DNA from: Bacillota bacterium
GTDB taxonomy: Bacteria; Bacillota; Clostridia; Acetivibrionales; DSM-2933
Assembly: GCA_023441845.1 (NCBI GenBank)
Contig: JAEZNF010000224.1
Span: 1 to 5,437 of the forward strand
DNA length: 5,437 bases
Direction of reading: 5' to 3'
Shown piece by piece: positions 1-5,317 of the stretch. The translations under genes were made by a program, and so were the position numbers. The number at the start of each line of letters is the position of its first letter. Position 1 is the first letter of the stretch. The notes under the pieces were generated by a model. The model searched no databases and had not been told where the DNA came from. It worked only from the letters and a program-made list of their open reading frames with translations.

Positions 1-287
1 ATAAACACATTAATCTTTCCCTTAGGGCCCGTTACCTCAATAAAAGCACCGCTCATCTCTGCCATATTGTAATCAGGATCATTCATGGCAGCTATGTAAT
101 ATTCTTCAGGTATAGGATCAAGCATGCAACACCCGCCCACGTATCCTCCGCCGTAGAAAGTACCTTCTCCATAGTGTATCTCTCCATCTACTGTACCTAA
201 AATTCCTGCATTTGAAGCCGATGAAGAGCTGATTGAACCGCACAGGCTCATGAGTATTGCAATCATTATTACTAACAGCCTTTTCAT
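1..287 (-). CDS. Secreted bacterial expansin (EXLX family), N-terminal part; 3' end lies beyond the left edge
   Basis: The ATG at 285-287 is preceded by a strong ribosome site (AAGGAGGT on the minus strand, 293-300), and 95 codons are visible. Residues 1-27 look like a Sec signal peptide: MKR, a hydrophobic run, then a Ser/Ala-rich stretch. Cys16 is not in a standard lipobox because Leu precedes it, so a lipoprotein is unlikely. From about residue 35 the protein matches the start of expansin domain D1 (six-stranded double-psi beta barrel): GGGYVGG at 46-52, LDPIP at 56-60 and FIEVTGPKG at 82-90. These align with the same segments of the neighbouring expansin (462-1928) and of Bacillus subtilis EXLX1. 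There is no dockerin or linker before D1, so this copy appears to be secreted freely. The catalytic-region Asp residues and domain D2 are off the window. Two adjacent cysteines (53-54) are unusual for bacterial expansins. The family is clear; completeness cannot be judged. Confidence 0.85.
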   Translation of the reverse strand, partial: MKRLLVIMIAILMSLCGSISSSSASNAGILGTVDGEIHYGEGTFYGGGYVGGCCMLDPIPEEYYIAAMNDPDYNMAEMSGAFIEVTGPKGKINVF

Positions 288-352
288 TGTATACCTCCTT
301 CTATTGTTACATTGCAAATTGATAATGTTGCCGCATTTCTTAAGACACTAAA

Positions 353-380
353 TTCGGGTAAACGGTAAATCATTTAGGGG
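353..380 (-). promoter_or_regulatory. Possible SigI-type promoter upstream of the partial expansin gene
   Basis: On the minus strand CCCCTAAA (373-380) is followed after 16 nt by CGAA (353-356). A C-rich/AAA -35 element with a CGAA-like -10 element is the pattern described for sigma-I factors of Bacillus and of cellulosomal clostridia, which control many cellulosome genes. A start near 346 would give a leader of about 60 nt ending in the AAGGAGGT ribosome site. No convincing sigma-A promoter was seen in this 174-bp gap. The spacer contains TTTACC twice, one base apart. The match was made by eye from memory of the consensus and is tentative. Confidence 0.3.
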
Positions 381-413
381 AAATGGCCGCTAATACTTCT
401 ACTTACCAAGCGA

Positions 414-438
414 CCCCTTCGTGGATACCACGAAGGGG
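414..438 (-). terminator. Perfect 11-bp hairpin behind the dockerin-expansin gene
   Basis: CCCCTTCGTGG (414-424) and CCACGAAGGGG (428-438) are perfect inverted copies separated by 3 nt. The hairpin begins 23 nt past the stop codon of the expansin at 462-1928. It is GC-rich and very stable, but no T run follows on either strand, so it is not a classical intrinsic terminator. A transcription stop, or a 3'-end-stabilising structure separating the two expansin transcripts, is the likely role. Confidence 0.55.
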
Positions 439-461
439 CGAAAGCTATATTTAAACTGTGA

Positions 462-1928
462 CTAATCCGGAAACTGTACGCGCCCGGGTACGATAAAAGA
501 TGGTTTGGTGCCGCTTTCCGGTAGAGATTCGATGGTATCCTCTACGGTATACCCGCGAATATCGGTTATTCTTACACGAGGGGTAGTTGTGCCCATATTG
601 TTTGCAACAAAATGGTTCCATGGTGTTTTTTCCATATTGACCCAGTCTCCGTTCTGGTAAAATTCCATTTTCAATACGGGATAAATGTGGTTTCTAACCT
701 GGATTGCTGCCCAATTGGGACTGCTGCCCTCCTTGATGCGGTAGGAAAAATTACCGGTAATAGGTGCCTTCACAACATGCCATTTGATATTTATTTTGCC
801 ATCAGGTATGTCTCCGATTTTGGCGAAGGAAATAGGGCACAGGTCACATGCTCCGGAAGCGCCTTCAGGATACAAATCGGTTACATATACAACGGTAGTT
901 CCCTTAGAGCCGGTTACTTCCAAATAGGCTCCTGCAAGGGCCGCTTTTACGCCATAGCTGTTATAGTCTTTGGGATTTAAAGCGGTAATTTCCATATCGG
1001 AAGGTATAGGATCCAGTTCGGCACATCCGCCGGAATAGCCGGAGCCTGTGAAAGTTGCGTAGCCTGAGTGTTCTTTGTTCCAGTCAGTGTACGGGCCGTC
1101 TGATACTACAGGTGAGGTTAAAGTTGGAGTAGCAGTCGGGGTCTCAGTTGGAGTAGCAGTTGGAGTAGCAGTCGGGGTCTCAGTTGGAGTCTCAGTTGGA
1201 GTAGCAGTCGGAGTCTCAGTTGGAGTCACGGTTGAAGTAGCAGTCGGGGTCTCAGTTGGAGTCTCAGTTGGGGTTACAGTTAGGGTCTCAGTTGGGCTTG
1301 CAGTCGGGGTCACAGGTGTCGGAACAGGATTTACTGTTATAATATCAACTTTAGGGTAATTGCTCCTGGTTTTATTAAAATATTTGGCTAAAACCATTAT
1401 ATCCGTCATGTTTATTGCCTCATCTTTATTTAAATCAGAGTCTTCATTAAATCTGGCGCTGGTCCTGACCGTGTTAAATGATGCGGCAATAATCATAATA
1501 TCATTAAAATTAATTGCTTCATCCTTATTCAAATCTCCTGCCCAAATCAAAACAGGTAAATCTTTAGAACCTATCTGGATGTCGCTGGCTAGCCTGACTC
1601 CTTTAACCTCCATTGATAAATAGCCTTGTTTACTTATATTTATGGAATATTCCTGTTCTCCCGGAACATTTGCAAGCTTAAAATACCCGGTTGTATCGGT
1701 TTTGGTGTTTCCAATCCCTGATACTTCTACAGAAATCCCCTCATTGAAAGCGAAGCTTTGGGAAGAATCGGATTTGGTATTTGCCGATAAATAACCTGAT
1801 ATGCTGTATGTTGCATTAGCTGCTGATACATACGCACTATCAGCAACGGCAATTTTCGGCACGGCGACATGAGACATAAGAACCGTACATCCTGTTACGG
1901 CAATGGCTAGAATTTTCATTAACTTCAT
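462..1928 (-). CDS. Expansin with N-terminal X module and type II dockerin, Thr/Pro linker, D1 and D2 (CBM63)
   Basis: This is a 488-residue secreted protein. The start ATG (1926-1928) has AGGGGGT upstream with 8-nt spacing; the ATG at codon 4 is too far from it. Domains in order: signal peptide 1-29 (ends AVA); X module about 40-117; type II dockerin about 129-190 with two calcium loops, each reading DLNKDEAIN (132-140, 165-173) and closed by Asp143 and Asp176; Thr/Pro linker about 200-275; expansin D1 about 288-385; D2/CBM63 about 386-488. Segments such as [24 protein letters not shown] and KYFNKT parallel the X-dockerin of the scaffoldin CipA, which binds type II cohesins. D1 and D2 parallel B. 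subtilis EXLX1: D351, Y353 and D362 match its D71, Y73 and D82, and K399 and W406 match K119 and W126. Its platform Trp125 is Asn405 here and Tyr157 is Trp437. Expansins loosen cellulose and wall polymer non-hydrolytically. The likely location is a cell-surface or free scaffoldin. Domain calls are firm; the exact cohesin partner is inferred. Confidence 0.95.
   Translation of the reverse strand: MKLMKILAIAVTGCTVLMSHVAVPKIAVADSAYVSAANATYSISGYLSANTKSDSSQSFAFNEGISVEVSGIGNTKTDTTGYFKLANVPGEQEYSINISKQGYLSMEVKGVRLASDIQIGSKDLPVLIWAGDLNKDEAINFNDIMIIAASFNTVRTSARFNEDSDLNKDEAINMTDIMVLAKYFNKTRSNYPKVDIITVNPVPTPVTPTASPTETLTVTPTETPTETPTATSTVTPTETPTATPTETPTETPTATPTATPTETPTATPTLTSPVVSDGPYTDWNKEHSGYATFTGSGYSGGCAELDPIPSDMEITALNPKDYNSYGVKAALAGAYLEVTGSKGTTVVYVTDLYPEGASGACDLCPISFAKIGDIPDGKINIKWHVVKAPITGNFSYRIKEGSSPNWAAIQVRNHIYPVLKMEFYQNGDWVNMEKTPWNHFVANNMGTTTPRVRITDIRGYTVEDTIESLPESGTKPSFIVPGRVQFPD
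1116..1319 (-). repeat. Degenerate 12-bp tandem repeat encoding the Thr/Pro linker
   Basis: About 17 imperfect 12-bp units, variants of GTTGGAGTCTCA on the plus strand, encode TPTE and TPTA tetrapeptides at about residues 204-271 of the dockerin-expansin. Such linkers separate dockerins from functional modules in cellulosomal proteins and are often O-glycosylated. Units differ mostly by synonymous or Glu/Ala changes. Copy number probably varies by slippage or recombination. Confidence 0.85.
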
Positions 1929-2383
1929 TAAAAGTACCCCCTACAAAAAATAATACTGATATTATGATTTTATATAAAATTAAGGCTATGAAAACTGAAG
2001 AGAAACTGCAAAGAATATTACTTATCGGACTTAATGATTAGAAGGAAAACTTAAACATCAAATATTACAACCATAAACCTAAATTTAAATATATTTACTA
2101 TAATTATATGATATAAACAAATTTAAGTAAATATATGAAAAATAAATATATATATGTAAAATCTGAAGTTGTTCATTTGAGTGGATTTCGGGTTAATTAC
2201 AACTTTATTTTCCATCCTATTCCCTTGCTTGACTGTAAAATTGTGTTCTTTAAGTATACTTTGTATCCGGCAAATCGGGTGCACTCTATTATTCAGGATA
2301 AAGGATACCTTTCTCATCAATTACTAAAAAACTAAAATTAAATATATTTATGGTTTTATTATATGACATAGTCAAATTCAAAT
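1929..2383. other. 455-bp AT-rich gap without a credible gene
   Basis: This gap lies between the dockerin-expansin start and the tRNA terminator. It holds the probable expansin promoter (2103-2131) and a leader of roughly 170 nt. Two overlapping 65-66-codon open frames, one on each strand (about 2123-2335), lack ribosome sites and recognisable motifs, and I do not call them. A minus-strand TAACCCGAA at 2187-2195 resembles the TACCCGAA at the sigma-I-like site of the other expansin, but has no C-rich -35 element. Confidence 0.6.
2103..2131 (-). promoter_or_regulatory. Probable sigma-A promoter of the dockerin-expansin gene
   Basis: On the minus strand TTTACT (2126-2131) stands 17 nt before a perfect TATAAT (2103-2108). 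A start near 2096 would give a leader of about 168 nt. The surroundings are very AT-rich, so a chance match is possible. Confidence 0.5.
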
Positions 2384-2416
2384 AAAAAAGGCCTTCGGGA
2401 TATTTCCTGAAAGCCT
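2384..2416 (-). terminator. Intrinsic terminator behind tRNA-fMet
   Basis: In minus-strand RNA, AGGCUUUCAGG (2406-2416) pairs with CCCGAAGGCCU (2389-2399) across a 6-nt loop, with one mismatch and one G-U pair, and is followed by six U residues (2384-2389). It lies 10 nt past the tRNA CCA end and would also stop read-through from the SLH gene. Confidence 0.9.
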
Positions 2417-2426
2417 GAATTTCATG

Positions 2427-2502
<76 letters not shown>

Positions 2503-2516
2503 ATACATTGTGTACT

Positions 2517-2550
2517 ATTATAAAATAACATACTTCCTAATAATAGTAAA
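2517..2550 (-). promoter_or_regulatory. Promoter of tRNA-fMet
   Basis: A perfect TATAAT lies at 2517-2522, 14 nt before the tRNA 5' end, the spacing expected for a start about 8 nt upstream. The overlapping TATTTT (2522-2527) has the better-placed -35, TTTACT at 2545-2550 with a 17-nt spacer. Either -10 is possible. Confidence 0.6.
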
Positions 2551-2627
2551 TGGTAAGTTTTTCTTACTGTGCATGACAACAGCAGCATGCTCTAGCCTAT
2601 TTTGATTGCTCCGGGGTTTTTCTTCAC

Positions 2628-2759
2628 TTACCCGGGCAGCCTTTGTTTCTGTCTTAGGTTTTGAGTTTTTGCGATTCCGGAAAATATCTTTTGTTTATTA
2701 TTTCCTGGGACAAATTTACTATTTGAATTTTTCACCATAGGTTTGCTTGAACTACTCAT
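2628..2759 (-). CDS. Small highly basic protein of unknown function (43 aa)
   Basis: ATG at 2757-2759 is preceded by GAGGTG (2765-2770) at a 6-nt distance, and the frame ends with TAA at 2628-2630. The product begins MSSSSKPMVKNSN and ends QKQRLPG. It has seven Lys and two Arg and no Asp or Glu, so it is strongly basic, with Ser/Asn/Gln-rich composition and neither signal peptide nor membrane segment. It starts 23 nt behind the SLH gene stop on the same strand, so co-transcription is likely. No family is recognised. The good ribosome site and placement argue for a real gene; the short length keeps this uncertain. Nucleic-acid binding would fit the charge but is only a guess. Confidence 0.5.
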   Translation of the reverse strand: MSSSSKPMVKNSNSKFVPGNNKQKIFSGIAKTQNLRQKQRLPG

Positions 2760-2782
2760 ACTGACACCTCAGATTTATGGCA

Positions 2783-3745
2783 TCATTTACTGCTGTTAAA
2801 ATAAGTAAAACCTTTTGAAATTTTCATAACCATTATAAATAATTCACCACGGGTTATTTTATTATCCGGTTTCACTGTTTTATCGGGATATCCGCTTAAT
2901 ATTTCATGCGATAGAGCAGTATCCAGATATGGGGTCGCCCAGTAGGATTTATTAAAGTCCTTAAATACAACTAAATTACTTTTGTGATTATAATTCTTAT
3001 ACTCAGACAGTTGTTTGATGCTGGTGTCTATGCTTTTGGTTATTGATAAAATTCTGACCAGCATAACTACTGCTTGAGCTCTTGTCAGATTGGAATTTCC
3101 TCTGAAAGTTCTGTCTTCAAAGCCTTCTATAAGGGTATGGTTTAAAGCCGTATTGAGGTAGGACCTGCTCCAATCGGGAATGGTTTCATTATCCTTAAAA
3201 CATTTGTACATGTTAGAATTACCGGTTGCTTGCAGATTCATTAATTTTACCAGTATTACTATTGCTTCGTTGCGTGTTATGTTTTGATCAGGCCGAATGG
3301 TTCCGTCTTCATACCCCTGAATTATTCCCGCTTCAGTTAATGCTACGGCATATTCTTCTGCCCAATGGCCTTTTATGTCTGAAGGAGGAATACCGGGTTT
3401 TTTAGTGGAAATAGGTTCATTGGTATGAATATGAGTGGAAGATTGTTTCGAAACGGTTGATGTTGGAGTTGATAGCGGCGTTGCTGTAGATGCTTCTGCG
3501 GCTGTAGGATTTGATACAGCGCTTGATATACAGGCTGCTGGAGTCTGTTCTTTAAGAGTTGCTGCAACAGCTATCTGTGCCGTCGGCATTGATGAGGGTG
3601 TTTGTGCCGGCACTAACCCAATAAGCCGATTGTCTAAAGGAATGGCAAATGTAACGGGTGCCGCCTGTAAACATAGCAGGGAAGTGAGTATTAAAACTGA
3701 GCTTATAAGCATTCTCAAATGTCTTTTGGTTAACAGGATTTTCAT
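2783..3745 (-). CDS. Secreted S-layer homology (SLH) protein with three SLH repeats and a Ser/Thr/Pro-rich stalk
   Basis: This is a 320-residue protein starting at ATG 3743-3745, with AAAGGAGG at 3756-3763. Residues 1-34 form a signal peptide (basic MKILLTKRHLR, a hydrophobic run, probable cleavage after TFA). Residues 35-120 are a low-complexity Thr/Ser/Ala/Pro stalk without a recognisable domain. Three SLH repeats fill the rest: about 121-170, 182-233 and 260-310, with the polymer-binding TRAE-type motif present as TRNE (157-160), TRAQ (221-224) and TRGE (298-301). SLH trimers bind pyruvylated secondary cell-wall polymer and hold proteins on the outside of Gram-positive cells. Unusually, there is no cohesin, enzyme or other cargo domain, so the protein is almost only an anchor plus stalk. 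It could be a minor S-layer or wall-spacer protein. An unusual structured leader precedes it, and a 43-codon ORF follows it. Confidence 0.93.
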   Translation of the reverse strand: MKILLTKRHLRMLISSVLILTSLLCLQAAPVTFAIPLDNRLIGLVPAQTPSSMPTAQIAVAATLKEQTPAACISSAVSNPTAAEASTATPLSTPTSTVSKQSSTHIHTNEPISTKKPGIPPSDIKGHWAEEYAVALTEAGIIQGYEDGTIRPDQNITRNEAIVILVKLMNLQATGNSNMYKCFKDNETIPDWSRSYLNTALNHTLIEGFEDRTFRGNSNLTRAQAVVMLVRILSITKSIDTSIKQLSEYKNYNHKSNLVVFKDFNKSYWATPYLDTALSHEILSGYPDKTVKPDNKITRGELFIMVMKISKGFTYFNSSK

Positions 3746-3874
3746 TGTACTATATCCTCCTTTATATCAACTGAATTTTAATGAATTAATTCTTAAACTA
3801 TCACCTTAACCCCGGGATATTGCCGGTTGGAATTGGAATTATAAAAGAAAATTTCTATCGAATATTTCTCAACA

Positions 3875-4113
3875 ATACCTTTGATAAAGTATCATCGACC
3901 ATAATTAATTGAGGGCCTTACCTTATATCTCCATCCGCTAGTCTGCTTTTGATGGCAGAGTTTACAGTTGGCCTTCATAAGGCAGGTCCCTCACTAGATA
4001 AACCTTCTGTAAAAGGTTCTTTATTATCCGGCTTTCCCGGACAACCTAGACTTTCCCGGAGAAACTCAACACTTTTTACAAGGCTTACAGTCCTTTAGTG
4101 AAAAGTTTTCACT
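3875..4113 (-). ncRNA. Candidate structured RNA or leader upstream of the SLH gene, family unknown
   Basis: A long-range stem pairs 3910-3926 with 3977-3993 in three blocks (TGAGGG/CCCTCA, CCT/AGG, CCTTAT/ATAAGG; 15 bp). Its inner block competes with the local hairpin GCCTT-cat-AAGGC (3971-3983). Another hairpin, AACCTT/AAGGTT (4001-4018), exposes CTGTAA in its loop. That loop is complementary to TTTACAG at 3961-3967 and again to TTACAG at 4085-4090. CTAGT (3938-3942) can pair with ACTAG (3993-3997), crossing the long stem as a pseudoknot. Further hairpins are TCCGG/CCGGA (4027-4041), AGTGAA/TTCACT (4097-4113) and 3875-3892. The motif CTTTCCCGGA occurs twice (4032-4041, 4051-4060). The strand is inferred from the promoter at 4228-4256 and the downstream SLH gene; pairing alone does not decide it. 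I recognise no known riboswitch. Confidence 0.45.
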
Positions 4114-4157
4114 TAATACACCCTACCACGAAGAAAGGGCAAAACACTTGTTTGATT

Positions 4158-4177
4158 AAAAAATTGGGAGATCCCAA
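4158..4177 (-). terminator. Intrinsic terminator about 60 nt behind a minus-strand promoter
   Basis: TTGGGA (4164-4169) and TCCCAA (4172-4177) form a short stem. In minus-strand RNA it is followed directly by six U residues (4158-4163). There is no U run on the plus strand, so it acts on minus-strand transcripts. No protein gene precedes it on that strand. Confidence 0.65.
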
Positions 4178-4221
4178 CTTCGACACTTAGCGTCAAAAAG
4201 TAACACGTTACACTTCAAACC
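4158..4221 (-). ncRNA. Possible short RNA or attenuated leader of about 60 nt
   Basis: The span runs from the predicted start of the 4228-4256 promoter to the U tract of the terminator. In minus-strand RNA it contains GUAACGUGUUAC (a self-complementary 12-mer, 4201-4212), a hairpin GACGC-UAA-GUGUC (4182-4194) that needs a G-U pair and so fits this strand better than the other, and the terminator stem. It could be a free small RNA or the prematurely ended leader of the SLH transcript. Confidence 0.4.
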
Positions 4222-4227
4222 ATATTT

Positions 4228-4256
4228 ATTCTAACAAAAATTACCTGAAATTGCAA
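4228..4256 (-). promoter_or_regulatory. Sigma-A promoter for the SLH leader or short RNA
   Basis: On the minus strand TTGCAA (4251-4256) is 17 nt before TAGAAT (4228-4233), and TGT precedes the -10 as an extended -10 element. The predicted start is near 4220, 475 nt upstream of the SLH start codon. Confidence 0.6.
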
Positions 4257-4374
4257 GCATGGCTGAATATTTTATGAAAAGTATTTAACCAAATAGGCTG
4301 CAATTATTTTAATGGTTAAAGTTTAGCGGTATTCTACAGGTTTGAAAAATAATTGTAATTTTAAAATTGAAATA

Positions 4375-4404
4375 TTGACATTCTGCAAAGAAATATGCTA
4401 ATAT
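4375..4404 (+). promoter_or_regulatory. Sigma-A promoter of the AAA ATPase gene
   Basis: A perfect TTGACA (4375-4380) is followed after 18 nt by TAATAT (4399-4404), with an extended -10 TGC at 4396-4398. The start near 4411 gives a leader of about 40 nt. Confidence 0.75.
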
Positions 4405-4420
4405 ATGTTAAAAAATAGCA

Positions 4421-4441
4421 AGAAATACGATTCGTTTTTCT
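4421..4441 (+). promoter_or_regulatory. Dyad in the AAA gene leader beside the ribosome site
   Basis: AGAAA-T-ACG-ATT-CGT-T-TTTCT is symmetric except for one T/T mismatch and touches the GGGGG ribosome site (4442-4446). It could be a leader hairpin limiting ribosome access or a repressor site just downstream of the promoter. The stem is AT-rich and weak. Confidence 0.3.
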
Positions 4442-4450
4442 GGGGGCAAA

Positions 4451-5317
4451 ATGATAGAAATGAAGCAGTTGACTTTGGGTAAGTTGAATGGAGAAAGCGA
4501 CTTAACTGAATATTTCTGCAGTCGGGAACACCTGAAAGACGAATTGAAGCGCCTTGATCAGATGCTTCTCTTGCATATTTTGTCACATAATTCGTATATG
4601 TCCGATAATCCGCTTGATCAGTTAAAAGGGCTTGTCATATCCAGGGAAGAAATAACCGGGCTTCTTGAAGAGCCGCATTTTTTACTTTCCGATCAAGCGA
4701 AAGTGAAAGAATTGTCCGAAGAACTTAAGCGCTTGAGTGAAATAATAGAAATGAAAAGGTCCAGGAGCCTTAAAAAAGATATATACCTTGCTATAGATGC
4801 ATTGTCCAAAATGTTTGGCTTAAACCGAATGGAGGAACAATGCATTATTATTTGCCTTGCAATAGAAGTGGACAGCAAGTACGAAAAGCTTTACGGGTAT
4901 ATTCAGGATGATATTACAAAAAAGAAACCGACAGTGGACATGGTGCTCAGGCTTTTATGCGGTTCGTTTGAGGACAGGCTGGAAGCACGGCATATTTTTA
5001 AGCGGGAATCTCCTCTGTTAAAGTTCTTGATAGGCATAAATGAAGGCTCTTATGGGCAAACGCCCCTTATCTCACAGGAATTAAAGCTTCACAACAGGAT
5101 TGTTGATTTTCTTCTCGGACATAATTATATAGATGATAAATTAGTTGATTTTACGTTTTCTTCAGGTTTGACAGAAACGGTTGAAAAGCCGAACTATAGG
5201 ACTTCAGCCAATTTCCTTAGGAGATCAGTTTATATAACTTGTTTCCTTAAATCGTATTTCATATTCCTAAAATTAGATTGTTGTTCTTCTAATTATAGTT
5301 ATATTATTATACTATAG
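4451..5317 (+). CDS. AAA-family ATPase, N-terminal (winged-helix type) region only; truncated
   Basis: The frame has 288 codons. The start ATG at 4451 follows GGGGG (4442-4446) by 4 nt; the ATG at 4460 is also possible. Residues 25-115 are helical and charged. KLYGYIQDDITKKKPTVD (146-163), followed by a leucine-rich helix and ESPLLKFLI (186-194), is the signature I recognise from the N-terminal region of large AAA ATPases of Bacteria and Archaea. These are usually about 700 residues, and some are encoded with contractile injection systems. No Walker A, Walker B or other ATPase motif is present. After about residue 247 (position about 5190) the resemblance stops, and the rest turns aromatic- and Cys-rich like translated AT-rich non-coding DNA. 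The gene is therefore probably broken by an insertion or rearrangement, making it effectively a pseudogene. The AAA assignment is fairly firm; the breakpoint is approximate. Confidence 0.75.
   Translation: MIEMKQLTLGKLNGESDLTEYFCSREHLKDELKRLDQMLLLHILSHNSYMSDNPLDQLKGLVISREEITGLLEEPHFLLSDQAKVKELSEELKRLSEIIEMKRSRSLKKDIYLAIDALSKMFGLNRMEEQCIIICLAIEVDSKYEKLYGYIQDDITKKKPTVDMVLRLLCGSFEDRLEARHIFKRESPLLKFLIGINEGSYGQTPLISQELKLHNRIVDFLLGHNYIDDKLVDFTFSSGLTETVEKPNYRTSANFLRRSVYITCFLKSYFIFLKLDCCSSNYSYIIIL

Larger units (their letters stand above)
3746..4450. other. 705-bp divergent intergenic region with RNA-like structure
   Basis: No protein-coding frame is credible here between the divergent SLH and AAA genes. 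The region contains the SLH ribosome site, a densely self-complementary block (3875-4113), a minus-strand terminator (4158-4177), a minus-strand promoter (4228-4256), and a plus-strand promoter and leader dyad for the AAA gene (4375-4441). A TATAAT on the minus strand at 3838-3843 has no acceptable -35 element. Confidence 0.7.

Noticed and set aside
240..287. Lipoprotein signal for the left expansin (Cys16)
   Set aside because: The residue before Cys is Leu (MSLC), which does not fit a lipobox; an ordinary Sec signal fits better.
612..980. Plus-strand open frame opposite the expansin D1/D2 region
   Set aside because: It is antisense to a well-conserved expansin, without family resemblance or ribosome site.
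1116..1319. CRISPR-like or non-coding tandem array
   Set aside because: Units are contiguous 12-mers without spacers and stay in frame inside the expansin gene.
1075..1359. Plus-strand open frame with Val-Gly-Val repeats
   Set aside because: It is the antisense of the Thr/Pro linker repeat of the dockerin-expansin; the repeat keeps several frames open. No ribosome site.
1360..1623. Plus-strand open frame opposite the dockerin
   Set aside because: It is antisense of the duplicated calcium-binding repeats, which explains its apparent internal repeat.
2123..2335. Overlapping 65-66-codon frames on both strands in the AT-rich gap
   Set aside because: No ribosome site for either, a TTG start for the minus frame, tails of Ile/Phe/Tyr typical of translated AT-rich DNA, and no recognisable motif.
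3373..3809. Open frames overlapping the SLH stalk (minus 3373-3567, plus 3435-3809)
   Set aside because: These are low-complexity shadows of the Ser/Thr/Pro stalk. The SLH frame has the signal peptide, ribosome site and SLH repeats.
3838..3872. Local SLH promoter TTGAGA ... TATAAT on the minus strand
   Set aside because: The spacing is 23 nt, too long for a sigma-A promoter, and the -10 lacks an extended TG.
3920..3960. Group I intron core
   Set aside because: CAGACUA and GAUAUA are present on the minus strand, but the paired S element (UAGUC after GAUAUA) and the other core helices are absent.
3910..4000. S-box (SAM-I) or cobalamin riboswitch on the minus strand
   Set aside because: GAGGGAC followed by GCC and AUGAAG recalls part of the S-box, and GACCUGCC recalls the B12 box. 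The required GGUGCUAAUUCC-like segment, the P1 closure and the GCCACUG core are missing or out of order.
4693..4878. Minus-strand open frame inside the AAA gene
   Set aside because: It is antisense to the conserved N-terminal region and lacks a ribosome site.
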